The position numbers were made by a program, and so were the translations under genes. Under the pieces are notes generated by a model. That model was not told the DNA's origin. It searched no databases and saw only the letters and a list, made by a program, of their open reading frames with translations. A DNA stretch of 64,000 bases, from the NCBI GenBank assembly GCA_030682575.1, contig JAUXNX010000025.1, forward strand, positions 1 to 64,000, in the 5' to 3' direction. This DNA comes from Gammaproteobacteria bacterium. Lineage in GTDB: Bacteria > Pseudomonadota > Gammaproteobacteria > Pseudomonadales > Pseudohongiellaceae. This document shows, piece by piece, positions 44,188 through 53,340 of this stretch; position 1 is the stretch's first letter; each line of letters begins with the position of its first letter.

Positions 44188-45360
44188 ATGACATTGGATA
44201 TTGCCCGTATAAGGGAGCACACACCGGCCACTTCTGAGCTGATTCATTTCAACAATGCTGGCGCGGCGTTATCACCAACACCTGTTCAGGAGGCCTTGCT
44301 GCAACATCTGGGGTTGGAGCAGCGCATCGGTGGATACGAAGCTGCGACACACGCACACCCACAGATCGAGAATTTCTACAGCGCATTCGCTCGTCTTTTC
44401 AACTGTGACACCGATGAAGTTGCCTGGGCGGAAAACGCGACCCATGGCTGGAATACACTGTTGCATGCAATTCCCTTCAAATCTGGAGACAGGATACTGA
44501 CCGGGCAGTCCGAATATGGCAGCAACTATCTGGCGTTTCTGCATCTGTGCCGACTTCGGAACGTGCATATAGAGGTCATCCCGAATGACGCCAACGGGCG
44601 CATCTGTCTCGACAGACTTACGGCGGCAATTGATAACAATGTGCGACTGATTGCACTTACCCATGTGCCAAGCCAAAGCGGCGTCATTCATCCTGCCACC
44701 GAAATCGGTCAAATCGCTCGCACACATGACATTCTCTATCTGTTGGATGCATGTCAGTCCGCAGGACAACTGCCTCTTGATGTCAACGCGCTTGGCTGCG
44801 ATATGCTGACCGGCACCGGTCGCAAATATCTGCGCGGTCCGCGTGGTACCGGGTTTATGTATGTGCGCAAGGAAATAATCGGAACACTCACCCCTGCATG
44901 GATTGATCTGCACTCTGCGAGCTGGGCAGCGGAGAACACCTACCAATTACGCGACGATGCACGACGCTTTGAAAACTGGGAAAGCTTTGTCGCCGGTAAA
45001 ATCGCTCTTGGTGTAGCCGTGGACTATGCAATGGAGATCGGGATGGAAGCAATCGCGAAGCGAGTCGGTTATCTCGCATCCTGTCTTCGAGAACAACTGT
45101 CAATGGTGAACTCCATCAGTGTTCACGAGTCAGGTGAGCACTTGAGTGGCATTGTCACTTTCAGCAAGAAAGACGAAACCCCGCAGGAGTTGCAACACCG
45201 TTTGCAAAGCGCGGGAATCAACATCTCCACCAGCAAATTGCGAAGCAACGTATTGGATTTTGGCAGACGGGGCTTGGGGGATATAAATCGGGCATCGGTA
45301 CATTACTACAACACCGAGGAAGAAGTGGAACGCTTCTGCCAAGTGATTACCGCGACATGA
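44188..45360 (+). CDS. Aminotransferase class V-fold PLP enzyme (cysteine-desulfurase-like)
   Basis: 390-residue PLP enzyme of the class V fold (cysteine desulfurase/isopenicillin N epimerase group). N-terminal IHFNNAGAALSPTPVQEAL, WAENATHGWNTLLHAIPF (phosphate site), LIALTHVPSQSGVI, cofactor aspartate in YLLDACQSAGQ, and PLP lysine in GTGRKYLRGPRGTGFMYV. The active-site cysteine loop of group I/II desulfurases is not obvious, so it may be an epimerase, a C-S or C-N lyase or an aminotransferase. Single gene; an inverted repeat covers its ribosome-binding site. Converges on the symporter gene 14 bases away. Confidence 0.88.
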   Translation: MTLDIARIREHTPATSELIHFNNAGAALSPTPVQEALLQHLGLEQRIGGYEAATHAHPQIENFYSAFARLFNCDTDEVAWAENATHGWNTLLHAIPFKSGDRILTGQSEYGSNYLAFLHLCRLRNVHIEVIPNDANGRICLDRLTAAIDNNVRLIALTHVPSQSGVIHPATEIGQIARTHDILYLLDACQSAGQLPLDVNALGCDMLTGTGRKYLRGPRGTGFMYVRKEIIGTLTPAWIDLHSASWAAENTYQLRDDARRFENWESFVAGKIALGVAVDYAMEIGMEAIAKRVGYLASCLREQLSMVNSISVHESGEHLSGIVTFSKKDETPQELQHRLQSAGINISTSKLRSNVLDFGRRGLGDINRASVHYYNTEEEVERFCQVITAT

Positions 45361-45374
45361 CGCCAGGGGACATG

Positions 45375-46715
45375 TTACTGCACATACATAGCCAGAATGG
45401 CCAAGGGACATATGTAACGAATATAGAAGGGCCATATCTTCCAGAACAGCGAGTGCTCTACCCCTGCATATCCCTTCTGAACCTCCTGCAGCACGCTATT
45501 GCGATTCCAGATCCAGCCAACGAAGATCGCCAAGAAGAAACCCAGCAGCGGCTGGCTGTATTCGGTGGTGAGTGTCACGACCAGATCAAAGAGCACACCG
45601 AAATTGAAGACGATAGTGAGACTGATGAATGTCACGGCAGAGCCTATCAGAATCGTGGTTTTCCTGCGTTCTGTGCCGAGAGACTCCACAGTATAGGCCA
45701 CTGGCACTTCCAGCATGGATATGGAAGATGTCAGTGCAGCTATTGTCATCAGTGCAAAAAACACCAACCCCACCACAGCCCCTGCCAAGCCCATGCTATC
45801 GAACAGCGTTGGCAACAGGCTCACTATCAAACCCGGACCAGCCACCAGCGCACCTGCATCATCATAAATCTGCACCCCGGTGGCCAGAGCGACATAGATA
45901 GCAGGAATAATCAGCAGGCCTGCGAGAAAGGAAAAACCAGTATCCAGCATCACCACGATGCCGCCTGTCTGTGGTAGATTTTCGTTGCTGCTCAAGTAGG
46001 AGCCATAGATCAGCATCGTCCCTACACCCAGCGAAAGTGAGAAGAATGCCTGGCCGAGAGCGCTCACGATCAGGCCGGTATTGGCTACCCGACTGAAATC
46101 GGGCACGAGATAGGCACGCACCCCTGCCATGGCACCATTCAGGGTGAAGACGTAGATAATCAGCAGAATCAGAATAACGAGCAACGACGGCATGAGCCTG
46201 GTCGCCCACTTTTCGATACCGTTACGCACCCCAGCACTGACGATATAGATTGTCAGGGCCAGGAACACGACAGCGAACAGTGCATTGCGGGGTACAGCAT
46301 CCACAGCAAGCCAGCGCGATGCTGTATCCAGGCCAATCATGCTGGTGATGGCCTCGAACATCCAGGCCATCATCCAGCCACCGATAATTGCATAGAAGCT
46401 GAGAATCAAACTGACCGTAATCAACCCGGCCAAACCCACTCCGGTGCCAATCTTTCTCGAGACTGGACCTGTAGCCAATTGCCTCAGCGCTCCCACTGCA
46501 TTGGCACGGGTATGCCGGCCAATGATCAGTTCGGCCATCAACGCCGGATACGCGAGAGAGAATGCCATAAGGATGTAGGTAAAGAGAAAGGCGGCGCCGC
46601 CATTGCTGGCAGCATTGGTAGGGAAACCCCAGATATTGCCGAGTCCGATTGCCGAGCCGGAAGTGGCCATCAGAAAGCCAAAACGTGAACTGAACTCTCC
46701 ACGCGCTGTACTCAT
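45375..46715 (-). CDS. Sodium-dependent transporter, NSS/SNF family
   Basis: Neurotransmitter:sodium-symporter-family permease, 446 residues, eleven or so helices, taking up an amino acid or related compound with sodium. Helix 1 carries the family sodium/substrate motif SAIGLGNIWGFPTNAASNGGAAFLF; the second repeat has LSLGVGTMLIYGSYL with the unwound region of helix 6. Lacks the long C-terminal of eukaryotic members. Substrate cannot be read. The cyclophilin gene is upstream on the same strand (31 bases). Confidence 0.92.
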   Translation of the reverse strand: MSTARGEFSSRFGFLMATSGSAIGLGNIWGFPTNAASNGGAAFLFTYILMAFSLAYPALMAELIIGRHTRANAVGALRQLATGPVSRKIGTGVGLAGLITVSLILSFYAIIGGWMMAWMFEAITSMIGLDTASRWLAVDAVPRNALFAVVFLALTIYIVSAGVRNGIEKWATRLMPSLLVILILLIIYVFTLNGAMAGVRAYLVPDFSRVANTGLIVSALGQAFFSLSLGVGTMLIYGSYLSSNENLPQTGGIVVMLDTGFSFLAGLLIIPAIYVALATGVQIYDDAGALVAGPGLIVSLLPTLFDSMGLAGAVVGLVFFALMTIAALTSSISMLEVPVAYTVESLGTERRKTTILIGSAVTFISLTIVFNFGVLFDLVVTLTTEYSQPLLGFFLAIFVGWIWNRNSVLQEVQKGYAGVEHSLFWKIWPFYIRYICPLAILAMYVQ

Positions 46716-46746
46716 CCCAGCCGCCCCGTCTTATGCAGGTTGATCG

Positions 46747-47733
46747 TTATTGTTGGTCGTAGGATTCCAGCGTGAATTCCCAGTTGACGGCATCACTGAG
46801 GACCAGTATCACATTGGTGAAGGAACCAACATTGCCGTTATTGTTGACCTCAAGGTAGGGAATGCGCAATTTGTTGTCGGACGTGGCAAAAGTGGAAATA
46901 CCTTCGGGCTTCACTTCCAGATCAACCATGCTGTCGGTGTCCAGCTTGAAGACGACGTTCGGTCGGTCTGGCACCAGCGTCAACGCCAGACTGTAGGCAC
47001 CAAGACTCTCCCCTCCATCCACGGAGGTCTGCAACACACCCGACTGATATTCAAAAACCGAGACTGCAGAAGTGAAACGCTGCATCACCTCCATATTCAT
47101 GGTGACGAAGTGTTGTGCCTTCACTACACCCAGATCGAAGTTGCGCAAAGGTGTCTGCGGATGAGTATTTCCCAGGCTGATGGCAGGCAACTGGTTGATT
47201 CCATCGACATTGACCATCCCGTCACCCAGCACCTGACCGAACACCGTGAAGCCACCATTATTTGACTCATTCAAAGTCTCTGAATTGTCCTGCACATTGA
47301 TGAACCACTGACTGGTGGCGCTGTTGGGGTCACCCGCAAACTTGGCCATGGCGATGGTCCCACGCGTGTTGGGAATACTGTATTCATTGATTACCGGTGG
47401 GTCACCCGGTACTTCAATTGGGCCCACGAAGGGTTGGAATCGATACCCACCTCCCTGCAATACTTCCGGATCAACCTTGGACAGACGGTGGAAGTAAGTT
47501 CCGTTGTACGCGCCGCGATTCACATAATTGAGGAAGTTCTGCACGGTGGCAGGAGCCACAGTATCGAAGAGTTCGATGGAAAAGTAACCGTAGTTCGTGC
47601 TGATACGGACGATGGTGTTGGCCTGCACTGCTCCCGTCGCCACCAGCGACAGTACCAGGGCTACGAGAGCCACCAACCTGCGGTGCCTGTACAATGAAAA
47701 TTTGTGTGAAGACTGCTTCCTGATTACTGCCAT
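46747..47733 (-). CDS. Exported cyclophilin-type peptidylprolyl isomerase with C-terminal extension
   Basis: 328 residues. Signal peptide with basic N-terminus (residues 1-38, ending VQANT), then a cyclophilin domain from about 40 to 210 (TNYGYFSIELFDTVAPATVQNFLNYVNRGAYNGTYFHRL, FAGDPNSATSQWFINVQDN, GFTVFGQVLGDGM). The core arginine in FHRL and the SQWFIN segment are present. Residues about 210-328 are an extension unlike PpiA, with several Val/Asp-rich strands, which I do not recognise. Acts on folding of exported proteins, probably periplasmic or surface. Confidence 0.88.
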   Translation of the reverse strand: MAVIRKQSSHKFSLYRHRRLVALVALVLSLVATGAVQANTIVRISTNYGYFSIELFDTVAPATVQNFLNYVNRGAYNGTYFHRLSKVDPEVLQGGGYRFQPFVGPIEVPGDPPVINEYSIPNTRGTIAMAKFAGDPNSATSQWFINVQDNSETLNESNNGGFTVFGQVLGDGMVNVDGINQLPAISLGNTHPQTPLRNFDLGVVKAQHFVTMNMEVMQRFTSAVSVFEYQSGVLQTSVDGGESLGAYSLALTLVPDRPNVVFKLDTDSMVDLEVKPEGISTFATSDNKLRIPYLEVNNNGNVGSFTNVILVLSDAVNWEFTLESYDQQ

Positions 47734-47824
47734 GACAACTCCTGAATCCTGTTTCCGTCACTTCGTAGTATGGGCCGGTATTCTAGCCCGAATAATCCGC
47801 TGGCGCGAAATGCACCAGGCATCA

Positions 47825-48787
47825 TCAAATCAATTCGCCTTTGGCCTGCTTGTCCGCATGATAGGACGAGCGTACCAATGGACCACTGGCCACGTGGGCA
47901 AAGCCCAGCGCTTCGCCATAGCGGCGCAGCTCATCGAACTCGTCAGGATGCACGAAGCGGCTCACTGCCAGATGGCTGCGACTGGGCTGCAGATACTGCC
48001 CCAACGTCACCATATCAATATTATGGGCCTTGAGGTCGCGCATCACTTCCATCACCTCTTCCTTGGTTTCTCCCAGTCCCAGCATCAGACCAGACTTGGT
48101 CGTGACCGATGGTACCCGTTCCTTGTAGAGCCTGAGCAGCTCCAGCGACCACTTGTAATCGGCACCTGGACGAGCCTGCCTGTACAGACGAGGGACTGTC
48201 TCAAGATTGTGGTTGAACACATGCGGAGGGGTTTTTTCCAGAATATCGAGAGCAATCTCCATGCGACCACGGAAGTCCGGCACCAGCACCTCGATCTGAA
48301 TGTTGGGGTTAAGACGGCGCGTCTCGGTAATACAGTTGGCGAAATGCTGGGCGCCACTGTCCTTGAGATCATCACGGTCAACAGAAGTGATTACAACGTA
48401 GCGCAACCCCATTTCCGCGATGGCTTCGGCAAGCTCAAGCGGTTCGTTCTCGTACAGCGGCTTCGGTTTGCCGTGGGCCACATCGCAGAACGGGCAACGC
48501 CGGGTGCAGATTTCACCCATGATCATGAACGTGGCGGTGCCGTTGCTGAAACACTCACCCAGATTCGGGCACGATGCCTCCTCGCAGACGGAAGCGAGTT
48601 TGTGTTTGCGCAGGGTTTCCTTGATGTGGTTGATCTTCGGCGACGCCGGTATCTTGACCCGGATCCAGTCCGGCTTCTTGAGCAGGTCCACAGTCGGAAT
48701 CACCTTCACGGGAATGCGGGCCACTTTATCCGCACCACGAAGTTTTTCGCCCTCTATCAATACATTGCGTCTTGGCTGATCTGACAT
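47825..48787 (-). CDS. lipA: Lipoyl synthase
   Basis: Radical-SAM enzyme that inserts two sulfurs into octanoyl-protein to make lipoate. Both cluster motifs are present: auxiliary [12 protein letters not shown] and radical-SAM [15 protein letters not shown], plus the C-terminal RSSYHAD with its serine ligand. The ATG at 48787 gives 320 residues, like E. coli (321); an ATG at 48826 is open but would only add residues not in the family. Follows lipB on the same strand. Confidence 0.97.
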   Translation of the reverse strand: MSDQPRRNVLIEGEKLRGADKVARIPVKVIPTVDLLKKPDWIRVKIPASPKINHIKETLRKHKLASVCEEASCPNLGECFSNGTATFMIMGEICTRRCPFCDVAHGKPKPLYENEPLELAEAIAEMGLRYVVITSVDRDDLKDSGAQHFANCITETRRLNPNIQIEVLVPDFRGRMEIALDILEKTPPHVFNHNLETVPRLYRQARPGADYKWSLELLRLYKERVPSVTTKSGLMLGLGETKEEVMEVMRDLKAHNIDMVTLGQYLQPSRSHLAVSRFVHPDEFDELRRYGEALGFAHVASGPLVRSSYHADKQAKGELI

Positions 48788-48832
48788 GATCTCTGGAAAC
48801 CTTTGCTGCCTGTCTGTTGGTAACATTGCTCG

Positions 48833-49603
48833 CTATTGCCGCGCGGCCATCATTGCTGTGGTCTGAAATGTGAGTGCTGCTGTGCTTGTCTTTGTGTAGC
48901 CCAGGGTTACTGTCAGAATTCGAAGCAGCCGCTCCGCTGCCTCGTTCATCAGGCCTGGGCCAGGAGGCGGCACCAGATCCCTGAGCTGCGTGACCTGCAT
49001 TCCCTCATATCCACACGGGTTGATGCGGCAAAACGGCGACAGATCCATATCAATATTGAAACTGAGACCGTGATACGAGCATCCCTGGCGTATCCGCAAA
49101 CCGAGGGCGGCGATTTTAGCACCCTTTACATACACGCCGGGAGCCTTTCGCTGGCTCTCTGCCACAATCCCATATTCGGCAAGCACAGCGATCACGCTCT
49201 GTTCAATGGTTTCAACAAGTGCGCGCGCTCCAGTTCCGGCACGGCGCACGTCGACCATGATATAGACCACCAGTTGTCCCGGGCCGTGATAGGTTACCTG
49301 GCCACCTCGATCTATCTGTACAACAGGAATGTCGCCCGGATTCAGCAGATGTTCGGGCTTCCCGGCCTGCCCCTGAGTGAAGACTGGCAGGTGTGTCAGC
49401 AACCAGACTTCGTCAGGGGTTTCAGAATTGCGATTCTCAGTAAAACGGCGCATGGCCTCCCACACGGGAATATAGTCAAGTGATGTGTTCAACGCTGCTG
49501 AGCGCACCACAAGAGTACCTTTGTCCAGGTTTTCTGCGAAGTGATGCTGAGAGAATGCGCTGTCGCCAGTGTCGATGTGCGCACGGCTATCGGCGGGGGT
49601 CAT
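48833..49603 (-). CDS. lipB: Octanoyltransferase
   Basis: Moves octanoate from acyl-carrier protein to lipoate-dependent enzymes, ahead of LipA. Signature [20 protein letters not shown], the conserved lysine in [16 protein letters not shown] and catalytic cysteine in [15 protein letters not shown]. 256 residues, longer than E. coli LipB (213) mainly through about 30 N-terminal residues. Its start overlaps the ybeD stop by 4 bases (ATGA), indicating coupled translation. Confidence 0.96.
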   Translation of the reverse strand: MTPADSRAHIDTGDSAFSQHHFAENLDKGTLVVRSAALNTSLDYIPVWEAMRRFTENRNSETPDEVWLLTHLPVFTQGQAGKPEHLLNPGDIPVVQIDRGGQVTYHGPGQLVVYIMVDVRRAGTGARALVETIEQSVIAVLAEYGIVAESQRKAPGVYVKGAKIAALGLRIRQGCSYHGLSFNIDMDLSPFCRINPCGYEGMQVTQLRDLVPPPGPGLMNEAAERLLRILTVTLGYTKTSTAALTFQTTAMMAARQ

Positions 49604-49869
49604 AACACCATCTTGACGCTGGCATGAGCCTTGAGGTCTGCAAACATCACGGTCAACTGATCGATGCCAGTAGCCTCGATCACGATGGTGATGGCCAAAT
49701 AGTTGCCGTTACTGCTTGGCCTGACGCTCACATGCTCGCTACCTATCTCAGGCGCGTGGCGCTTGACCAGCGAGACCACTTCAACTTCGAAATCCGGTGT
49801 GGCCAGCCCCATCACCTTGATAGGGTAGGCACAGGGAAATTCGATTTTGGGCATTTCCGGTGTCGACAT
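49600..49869 (-). CDS. YbeD/DUF493 family protein
   Basis: Small cytosolic protein, 89 residues, with an ACT-like ferredoxin fold; [30 protein letters not shown] and [21 protein letters not shown] are typical of YbeD. In E. coli it stands between dacA and lipB, as here. Suggested to regulate lipoate synthesis or lipoate-dependent enzymes, but without proof. Overlaps lipB by 4 bases. Confidence 0.93.
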   Translation of the reverse strand: MSTPEMPKIEFPCAYPIKVMGLATPDFEVEVVSLVKRHAPEIGSEHVSVRPSSNGNYLAITIVIEATGIDQLTVMFADLKAHASVKMVL

Positions 49870-49878
49870 GAAGACGGC

Positions 49879-51135
49879 CTAGCTGAAGAGATTGATGAAG
49901 AACATTGTCAGGAAATCGATCAAACGCTTGAAGAAACCACCACGCTCTACGGCTTGCATCGCCACCACGTTGCCGTGATACAGAATTTCATCATCCAGAG
50001 TAATGTTGACTGTACCAAGCACCTGGCCCTGAGCCACTGCAGCCGTGATGGTTCCCTCTATACTCAGGCTTGCCTGCAACTCTCCAGCCTTTCCTCGAGG
50101 AATGGTAATGAACACTTCTTCTGTCACACCCACATCCACTGCGTTTTCACGACCCGACCAGACCTTTGCCGAGGTCAGCACTTCATCGCCTCGATAAAGT
50201 TGATGGGTTTCGAAGTAGCGAAATCCGTATGTCATCAGCTTCTGACTTTCTGCCGCACGGGCATCCTCGCTGGCTGTGCCCAGCACAACCGTTATCAGAC
50301 GCATACCATCACGCTCACCGGAAGCAACCAGACAGTAGCCCGCAGCCGTGGTCCACCCTGTCTTCATACCGTCGATGTTGCGATCACGAAACAGCAGGGT
50401 ATTGCGGTTGGGTTGTGAAATCCCGTTATAGGTGAACTCACGCTCAGCATATATTCCGTAATGGGCAGGGTGTTCCTGAATGGTGGCACGCGCAAGGATT
50501 GCAAGATCGCGGGCTGACATGATGTTGTAGTTGTCGTCGGTATCAAGCCCGCTGGAGTTCATGAAGTAACTGTTGGTCATGCCAAGCAATTGGGCATGCT
50601 GATTCATCATGTCGGCAAAAGCGTCTTCACTGCCAGCCAGATGTTCGGCCATGGCGACACTGGCATCGTTACCTGACTGTATGATGATGCCGCGTAGAAT
50701 GTCTTCAACACTCACCTTGCTGTTCAGATCGACAAACATCTTGGAACCCTGGGTACGCCAGGCTTTCTCGCTGATATGCACTTCGTCAGTCAATTTCATA
50801 TTGCCATTGTCGATCTCAACCTCGGCAATGTAGGCAGTCATGATCTTCGTCAGACTCGCTGGAGGAAGCTGTTCATCAGCATTGTGTTCGACAATTACCT
50901 TGCCAGTCCTGGCATCGATCATGATGTACGCAGTGGCTGCAATTTCCGGGGCCCTCGGAATAATCGCCTGTGCTTGAGATTGCGGTTGCGCCGTAGCAAG
51001 ACTCGCAGGCAAGACAGCGACTACGCCTGCAAGAACAACTGCACTACAGGACAGAGCCAGCGAGCGCAGAAGCTCTGCGGGACCGCACCGCCGAGAGTGC
51101 TGCCGTGGAGTGCTGTGAGTTACAGTGGCCGTCAT
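49879..51135 (-). CDS. dacC: D-alanyl-D-alanine carboxypeptidase (PBP5/6 type)
   Basis: Penicillin-binding protein that trims the terminal D-Ala of peptidoglycan stem peptides. Signal sequence (about 25-50 by the ATG at 51135), then the serine-peptidase motifs SLTK (S94-K97), SGN in IIQSGNDASVAMAEHLAGS and KTG in DGMKTGWTTAAGYC; PBP5 C-terminal beta domain and a terminal amphipathic/hydrophobic helix (FFKRLIDFLTMFFINLFS) that anchors it to the inner membrane. GGAG precedes the ATG at 51135 by 6 bases, so I prefer it to that at 51150. 418 residues. Confidence 0.95.
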   Translation of the reverse strand: MTATVTHSTPRQHSRRCGPAELLRSLALSCSAVVLAGVVAVLPASLATAQPQSQAQAIIPRAPEIAATAYIMIDARTGKVIVEHNADEQLPPASLTKIMTAYIAEVEIDNGNMKLTDEVHISEKAWRTQGSKMFVDLNSKVSVEDILRGIIIQSGNDASVAMAEHLAGSEDAFADMMNQHAQLLGMTNSYFMNSSGLDTDDNYNIMSARDLAILARATIQEHPAHYGIYAEREFTYNGISQPNRNTLLFRDRNIDGMKTGWTTAAGYCLVASGERDGMRLITVVLGTASEDARAAESQKLMTYGFRYFETHQLYRGDEVLTSAKVWSGRENAVDVGVTEEVFITIPRGKAGELQASLSIEGTITAAVAQGQVLGTVNITLDDEILYHGNVVAMQAVERGGFFKRLIDFLTMFFINLFS

Positions 51136-51206
51136 GAGATTCTCCTGCATAATTTCTTATCCATTCATAGCTTGGTTTATTGCCTGTTACGTGCCTGACC
51201 AGCGAG

Positions 51207-52112
51207 TCAATCACGAACAGCGTAAGGTCTACCCAGATCTGCGGCTACCACACTGTTCGTGATCCGCGCCAATTCAGCAGCGTCCGGAATCGGACCCACT
51301 CGCACACGATGCAGTGACTGCCGCTCTTCATTCTCTACAGACCGGATGAACACCGGCCTTGTTGTCAAGGAGCGCAGCTTTTCCGACAACTGCTCTGCTG
51401 CCCGCAAATCTGAAAAAGCACCCACCTGTAAAAACTGCCCGGCGCCACCAGGGACAGTCGCAGGCATGGGCGCATTCTCCAGTGGAGCTCTCGACACAGG
51501 AGCCGATTGATTTGCCAGAATCGGTGTCGCCGGAGGTACGATCGCCTCTATGTGTACCATGGCCGTGCCCTTGTTGTGGAAACCAAGCATATAGGCTGCC
51601 GCATAGGAAAGGTCGATGACGCGATCGCTGTGGAAGGGGCCGCGATCATTGACGCGAACAATGATGCTGCGGTTATTTTCCAGATTGGTGACGCGCAGGA
51701 AACCAGGAATCGGCATGCTCTTGTGCGCGGCTGACAGTTGAAACATGTCATATGTCTCGCCGTTGGATGTCTTGTGTCCGTGAAATTTTTCGCCGTACCA
51801 TGACGCAAAACCACGTTCGTTATACCCCTCTTCCGAGCGCATCACCTGATAGGTTCTGCCGTTGACTGTGTAAGGGCTACGGTTGCCGGCACTGGTGCGA
51901 CGGACCGGCGCCGGAACGACTTCACGTATCTGCCTGACATCCAATTCTCCGGCAGGGCCACGATCCTGTTGAATACTGTAACGGCTGGCCTGATAGGCGT
52001 CCGATGCCGACATTGTGGGCGTCTGTGTGGGAGGAGGAGAACTGGCACAAGCGGAGAGCAATACCACGACGGTAACAACGATGACGGTCCTGAGCATGCG
52101 TAATTCAAACAT
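51207..52112 (-). CDS. rlpA: RlpA, septal-ring lytic transglycosylase lipoprotein
   Basis: Lipoprotein (signal with lipobox LSAC, cysteine about residue 22) with a double-psi beta-barrel domain (GFASWYGEKFHGHKTSNGETYDMFQLSAAHKSMPI; catalytic Asp/His region RVNDRGPFHSDRVIDLSYAAA) and a C-terminal SPOR domain (about 225-300) that binds glycan strands lacking stem peptides at the septum. In Pseudomonas RlpA cleaves such strands. 301 residues. Sits between rodA and dacC; the mltB gene often found beside it is absent. Confidence 0.94.
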   Translation of the reverse strand: MFELRMLRTVIVVTVVVLLSACASSPPPTQTPTMSASDAYQASRYSIQQDRGPAGELDVRQIREVVPAPVRRTSAGNRSPYTVNGRTYQVMRSEEGYNERGFASWYGEKFHGHKTSNGETYDMFQLSAAHKSMPIPGFLRVTNLENNRSIIVRVNDRGPFHSDRVIDLSYAAAYMLGFHNKGTAMVHIEAIVPPATPILANQSAPVSRAPLENAPMPATVPGGAGQFLQVGAFSDLRAAEQLSEKLRSLTTRPVFIRSVENEERQSLHRVRVGPIPDAAELARITNSVVAADLGRPYAVRD

Positions 52113-52174
52113 CCCCTGGTTCTCTCCTGTCCGTAATGAATTGGCTGTAATGTTTCAGCATTATAATCAATATG

Positions 52175-53326
52175 TTATCTCGGTAACACCCGTTTGTGGT
52201 TTTGAATTGACATCAAAATGCCAAATCCGATCATCAGGGTCACAATCGACGTGCCGCCCTTGCTCACAAGCGGTAGCGGCAGACCCACTACGGGCATCAG
52301 TCCAGACACCATTGCCATGTTCACAAAGGCATAGAAGAAAAAGGTCAGAATGATACCGCCGGCCAGCAAACGACCGAACATATCCTGAGCCGTAAATGCG
52401 ATGTAGAAGCCCCGTGCCAACACGGCCATGTACAGTCCGACGAGCAATAGGACCCCCATCAAACCGAACTCTTCCGCAAGCACGGCCAGTATGAAGTCGG
52501 TATTGCTCTCAGGAATGAAGTCCAACTGCGACTGCGCTCCATTGAGCCAGCCCTTGCCCTGCAACCCGCCAGACCCTATGGCAATCTGCGACTGAATGAT
52601 GTTGTATCCGGCGCCTGTTGGATCGCGATAGGGATCAAAGAAGGTCAGGATACGATTCTTCTGATGCGTCTGTGCCACGAAAATCCACCATGCAGGGGAT
52701 GCCATGGCAAGTAGAAAAACCCCGAAAAAAACCAGACGCCAGCTCACGCCAGCCAGCAAAATCACGAACACTCCGGACATGATGACCATCAGGGCAGTAC
52801 CCATGTCATTCTGGAGGAGAATCAAAGCCGCAGGGATAGCGATAATGATGCCACAGACCAGCAGGTCCAGGAATTTCGGAGGCAATGAACGAGTTGACAG
52901 ATACCACGCCAGCAGCATGGGCACGAGAAATTTCTCGAATTCCGATGGTTGGAAGCTGGGTAGTCCAGGCAAATTCAGCCACGCCTTTGCTCCGTTGATC
53001 TGCACACCAATTGCCAGGACCACTCCAAGCAGCATCAGCCCTCCCACGAACATCATGATGGCGCCACGCCGGAAGAAGTTCACGTCAATCTGGGCAATCG
53101 CAGCCATCACAATGAAGCCGACCACGATGGCACCAGCCTGACGCTGCACATCAGCCACATTCTCACCGCTGGCGCTGAACAGCACCATCAGCCCGAAGCC
53201 TGCAAGGCACAGGAGCGAAAGCATAAGGGGAGGATCAATTCGCAGGGACTGCCAGATATCGCCTTTTCGACTGGGGAGGCGGTAGAAAGCATCACCTAGC
53301 GGGCGACTGGCAATACGACTGGTCAT
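52175..53326 (-). CDS. rodA: RodA, SEDS peptidoglycan glycosyltransferase
   Basis: Polymerises glycan for cell elongation, with PBP2. 383 residues, ten helices. The SEDS features are clear: WLNLPGLPSFQPSEFEKFLVPMLLAWYL, LILLQNDMGTALMVIMSGV, GQ-type loop IIQSQIAIGSGGLQGKGWLNG and FIPESNTDFILAVLAEEFGL with the catalytic aspartate, ending LPLPLVSKGGTSIV. Follows mrdA by 14 bases. Confidence 0.97.
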   Translation of the reverse strand: MTSRIASRPLGDAFYRLPSRKGDIWQSLRIDPPLMLSLLCLAGFGLMVLFSASGENVADVQRQAGAIVVGFIVMAAIAQIDVNFFRRGAIMMFVGGLMLLGVVLAIGVQINGAKAWLNLPGLPSFQPSEFEKFLVPMLLAWYLSTRSLPPKFLDLLVCGIIIAIPAALILLQNDMGTALMVIMSGVFVILLAGVSWRLVFFGVFLLAMASPAWWIFVAQTHQKNRILTFFDPYRDPTGAGYNIIQSQIAIGSGGLQGKGWLNGAQSQLDFIPESNTDFILAVLAEEFGLMGVLLLVGLYMAVLARGFYIAFTAQDMFGRLLAGGIILTFFFYAFVNMAMVSGLMPVVGLPLPLVSKGGTSIVTLMIGFGILMSIQNHKRVLPR

Positions 53327-53340
53327 ATTTTCCTTCGCTA

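Noticed and set aside
47597-48784. 395-codon open frame on the plus strand
   Set aside because: Antisense to lipA and the start of the cyclophilin gene; the lipA cysteine motifs settle the coding strand.
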